From Brevundimonas sp. (GTDB taxonomy: Bacteria; Pseudomonadota; Alphaproteobacteria; Caulobacterales; Caulobacteraceae), in contig NZ_JAQSDK010000028.1 in the NCBI RefSeq assembly GCF_029945885.1, positions 62,001-126,000 of the forward strand: a stretch of DNA of 64,000 nucleotides. The letters are read 5' to 3'. Numbering within the stretch: the first letter of the stretch is position 1; the number at the start of each line of letters is the position of its first letter. The notes below the pieces were generated by a model that searched no databases, had not been told where the DNA came from, and saw nothing but the letters and a program-made list of their open reading frames with translations. Below, piece after piece: positions 62,136 to 64,000 of the stretch. Position numbers and translations under genes: made by a program.

Positions 62136-62220
62136 AGGCCTATGACACAGCGGCAGCCACCCCGGGCATCACATCCGGTGAACACCTGTGACGGGGCTCA
62201 GAAAGTCGACCAGGAAAATG

Positions 62221-62673
62221 TCATCCGAGTATCCGGTCCGGGTCAATGCCGGGGGTCAGCACGCAGACTGCATTTCCCAGACCTGACTGCATCCGGTTGC
62301 GGGCGACGAAATCATAGACCCGGTCCCGTAGTCCTTCCGGAACGGCCCGGAACACTGCCGTGAGCAGGAAAACGCCCCCCAGTCCCGCTGCGATCCGCAG
62401 CACGGCCCCGGAGCGCAGCCAGGCCCGGCCGTCCTGCAACAGGATCATGGTCGGTCGCTCGTCAAGATCGAGCGCGTAGTGGGCATACAGGGCACGGCCG
62501 GGGGCGGAGCCGGCCGCCATCAGGCGAAACCGACCCCGGCGATCATGGCGCAGCACCATCCGCGCCGAACGGGAGCAGATCGGACAGTCGCCATCATAGA
62601 TCACCACCGGCCGATCATCGGCAAAGGCCGGGACGGCCGGGTCGCTTCGATAGCTGAACGCCGGCCGCGCCAT
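62221..62673 (-). CDS. DCC/DUF393-family protein (thioredoxin-like)
   Basis: VVIYDGDCPICSRSARMVLRHDRRGRFRL. Confidence 0.9.
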   Translation of the reverse strand: MARPAFSYRSDPAVPAFADDRPVVIYDGDCPICSRSARMVLRHDRRGRFRLMAAGSAPGRALYAHYALDLDERPTMILLQDGRAWLRSGAVLRIAAGLGGVFLLTAVFRAVPEGLRDRVYDFVARNRMQSGLGNAVCVLTPGIDPDRILG

Positions 62674-62680
62674 TGTGGTC

Positions 62681-63163
62681 CTAGAACGGGATGTCGTCGT
62701 TCAGGTCGTAGCTTTCCTTGGGACCGCTGGGCTTGTTGGCCCCGCCGGTCGAGAAGCCCGAGGAATAGTCGTCGTCACCGCCACGGCTGGCCCCGCCACC
62801 GGCGGATTCATTGCGCCCGCCCAGCATGGTCAGCTCGCCCTTGAACTTGCCGACCACGATCTCGGTCGAATATTTCTCGACACCGGACTGGTCGGTCCAT
62901 TTGCGGGTCTGGATCGCGCCCTCGATGTAAACCGTCGAGCCCTTCTTCAGATAGTTCTCGGCCACCTTGATGATGTTGTCATTGAAGATGACCACCCGGT
63001 GCCACTCGGTCTTTTCCTTGCGCTCGCCCGAGGACTTGTCGCGCCACTGCTCCGACGTCGCCAGCGACAGGTTGCAGACGCGTTCGCCCGACGAGAGCGA
63101 GCGGATTTCCGGGTCCTTGCCCAGATTGCCGATCAGAATGACCTTGTTGACGCTGCCCGCCAT
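62681..63163 (-). CDS. ssb: single-stranded DNA-binding protein
   Basis: [18 protein letters not shown], acidic C-terminal tip DLNDDIPF. Confidence 0.98.
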   Translation of the reverse strand: MAGSVNKVILIGNLGKDPEIRSLSSGERVCNLSLATSEQWRDKSSGERKEKTEWHRVVIFNDNIIKVAENYLKKGSTVYIEGAIQTRKWTDQSGVEKYSTEIVVGKFKGELTMLGGRNESAGGGASRGGDDDYSSGFSTGGANKPSGPKESYDLNDDIPF

Positions 63164-63236
63164 AGCCGAGCTCCCATGCTTGAGTTTGAAGCGCGCAACC
63201 TAGTCGATCACGCGCCAATGTTCCAGTTTTGTTCGT

Positions 63237-63674
63237 TCAGTTCGCCGCGGCCGGCGGCGGGGCCGCGACCGCGACCGGCGTGCCGTCGATCTCGCGCTGG
63301 ATGGCCGCCGGGATCGCCAGCCGCCCGTCTCCGGTCCGGGCCAGGGCGATGAAGCGATTGCCATCGAGGGTTCTGGAGAAGGACACCCCGATCCGATCGA
63401 TAAAGATATACTGCCCCTGATAGGCCCCGACAATCTCGCGTCGCGTGCCACCCATGCGCAGGAATCGCAGCCGCATCTCCTCAAGCCGCGCGGCGCAGAA
63501 TTCGATCTGCGGCTGATCGTTGGCCACGACGCTCAGCTCCGGCGCACCCTTGCCGTCGGCGGCGGGCATCACGAAATAGCAGACCCCCGGCGTATAGGGG
63601 GCCTTGGGCGCGGACTCACAGGCGACCACCGCCAGACCGGCGACCGTGATCGCGGCGAGGGTCAGGGCTCTCAA
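63237..63674 (-). CDS. hypothetical lipoprotein
   Basis: MRALTLAAITVAGLAVVACESAP lipobox. Confidence 0.65.
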   Translation of the reverse strand: MRALTLAAITVAGLAVVACESAPKAPYTPGVCYFVMPAADGKGAPELSVVANDQPQIEFCAARLEEMRLRFLRMGGTRREIVGAYQGQYIFIDRIGVSFSRTLDGNRFIALARTGDGRLAIPAAIQREIDGTPVAVAAPPPAAAN

Positions 63675-64000
63675 CGGTCCAGCCCCGGAAACTGGCAGTT
63701 GCGATCCTGCTCGGCCAGGGTGCGGAAACGGCTGTTGTCGCTGGACTGTTCGACCCGACGCGGCACCAGCCGCAGGGTGGTGTCGCCCCAGCGGCCATAC
63801 AGGGCCTCGCCCGGACGCACGCAGGTGCCGGAATACAAGGCCATCACACAGGCGTTCAGCCCCATGTTCGGCGACAGCGACCGCCAGTCGGACCCGGTGT
63901 GCCGCAGGCAGGCATTGCCGGTGGCCACGGGCGCGGGGGCCGGCTGGCTGGGCGTGGCCGGTGCCGGCAGGGGCTCGGCCTCGGCCATGACGACCGGCGG
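63671..64000 (-). CDS. hypothetical protein, possibly 5' truncated by window edge
   Basis: Open frame to the window end; ATGA overlap with the downstream lipoprotein gene. Confidence 0.55.
   Translation of the reverse strand, partial: PPVVMAEAEPLPAPATPSQPAPAPVATGNACLRHTGSDWRSLSPNMGLNACVMALYSGTCVRPGEALYGRWGDTTLRLVPRRVEQSSDNSRFRTLAEQDRNCQFPGLDR

Overview
This 64 kb, high-GC window looks like an ordinary chromosomal segment from an alphaproteobacterium, most likely Caulobacterales (Brevundimonas/Caulobacter-like, judged from gene content and style). I see no prophage, transposase, integrase or CRISPR array. Recognisable blocks: metF/split metH operon; TonB-dependent receptor; udk, TetR, pdxH, J-domain-like protein, aroC; queD-queE-queC; CBS-hybrid kinase; tandem thioesterases; a tandem pair of unknown paralogs; S24 protein; a repeat cluster; class I lysS; queA - nucleotidyltransferase-like ORF - tgt; tRNA-Lys(UUU); tamA-tamB; M20 peptidase-astA-astD-astB; MHS transporter, phhA, hspQ, ppx/gppA; two secreted cyclophilins, coaD, gyrA, sodC, lspA, DUF3035 lipoprotein, ssb. 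The most interesting observations are: (i) two atypical hybrid histidine kinases with reciprocal defects, one with an intact ATPase domain but Arg in place of the phospho-acceptor His, the other with an intact H-box but no ATPase domain; (ii) an M20 peptidase coupled to astADB that may replace AstE; (iii) a nucleotidyltransferase-like ORF translationally coupled between queA and tgt; (iv) a structured direct-repeat cluster at 25.47-25.68 kb; (v) a tandem duplication of an unknown small protein family; (vi) un-called microproteins; (vii) degenerate J-domain and SodC active sites. All calls come from reading the sequence and ORF translations; no database search was run.
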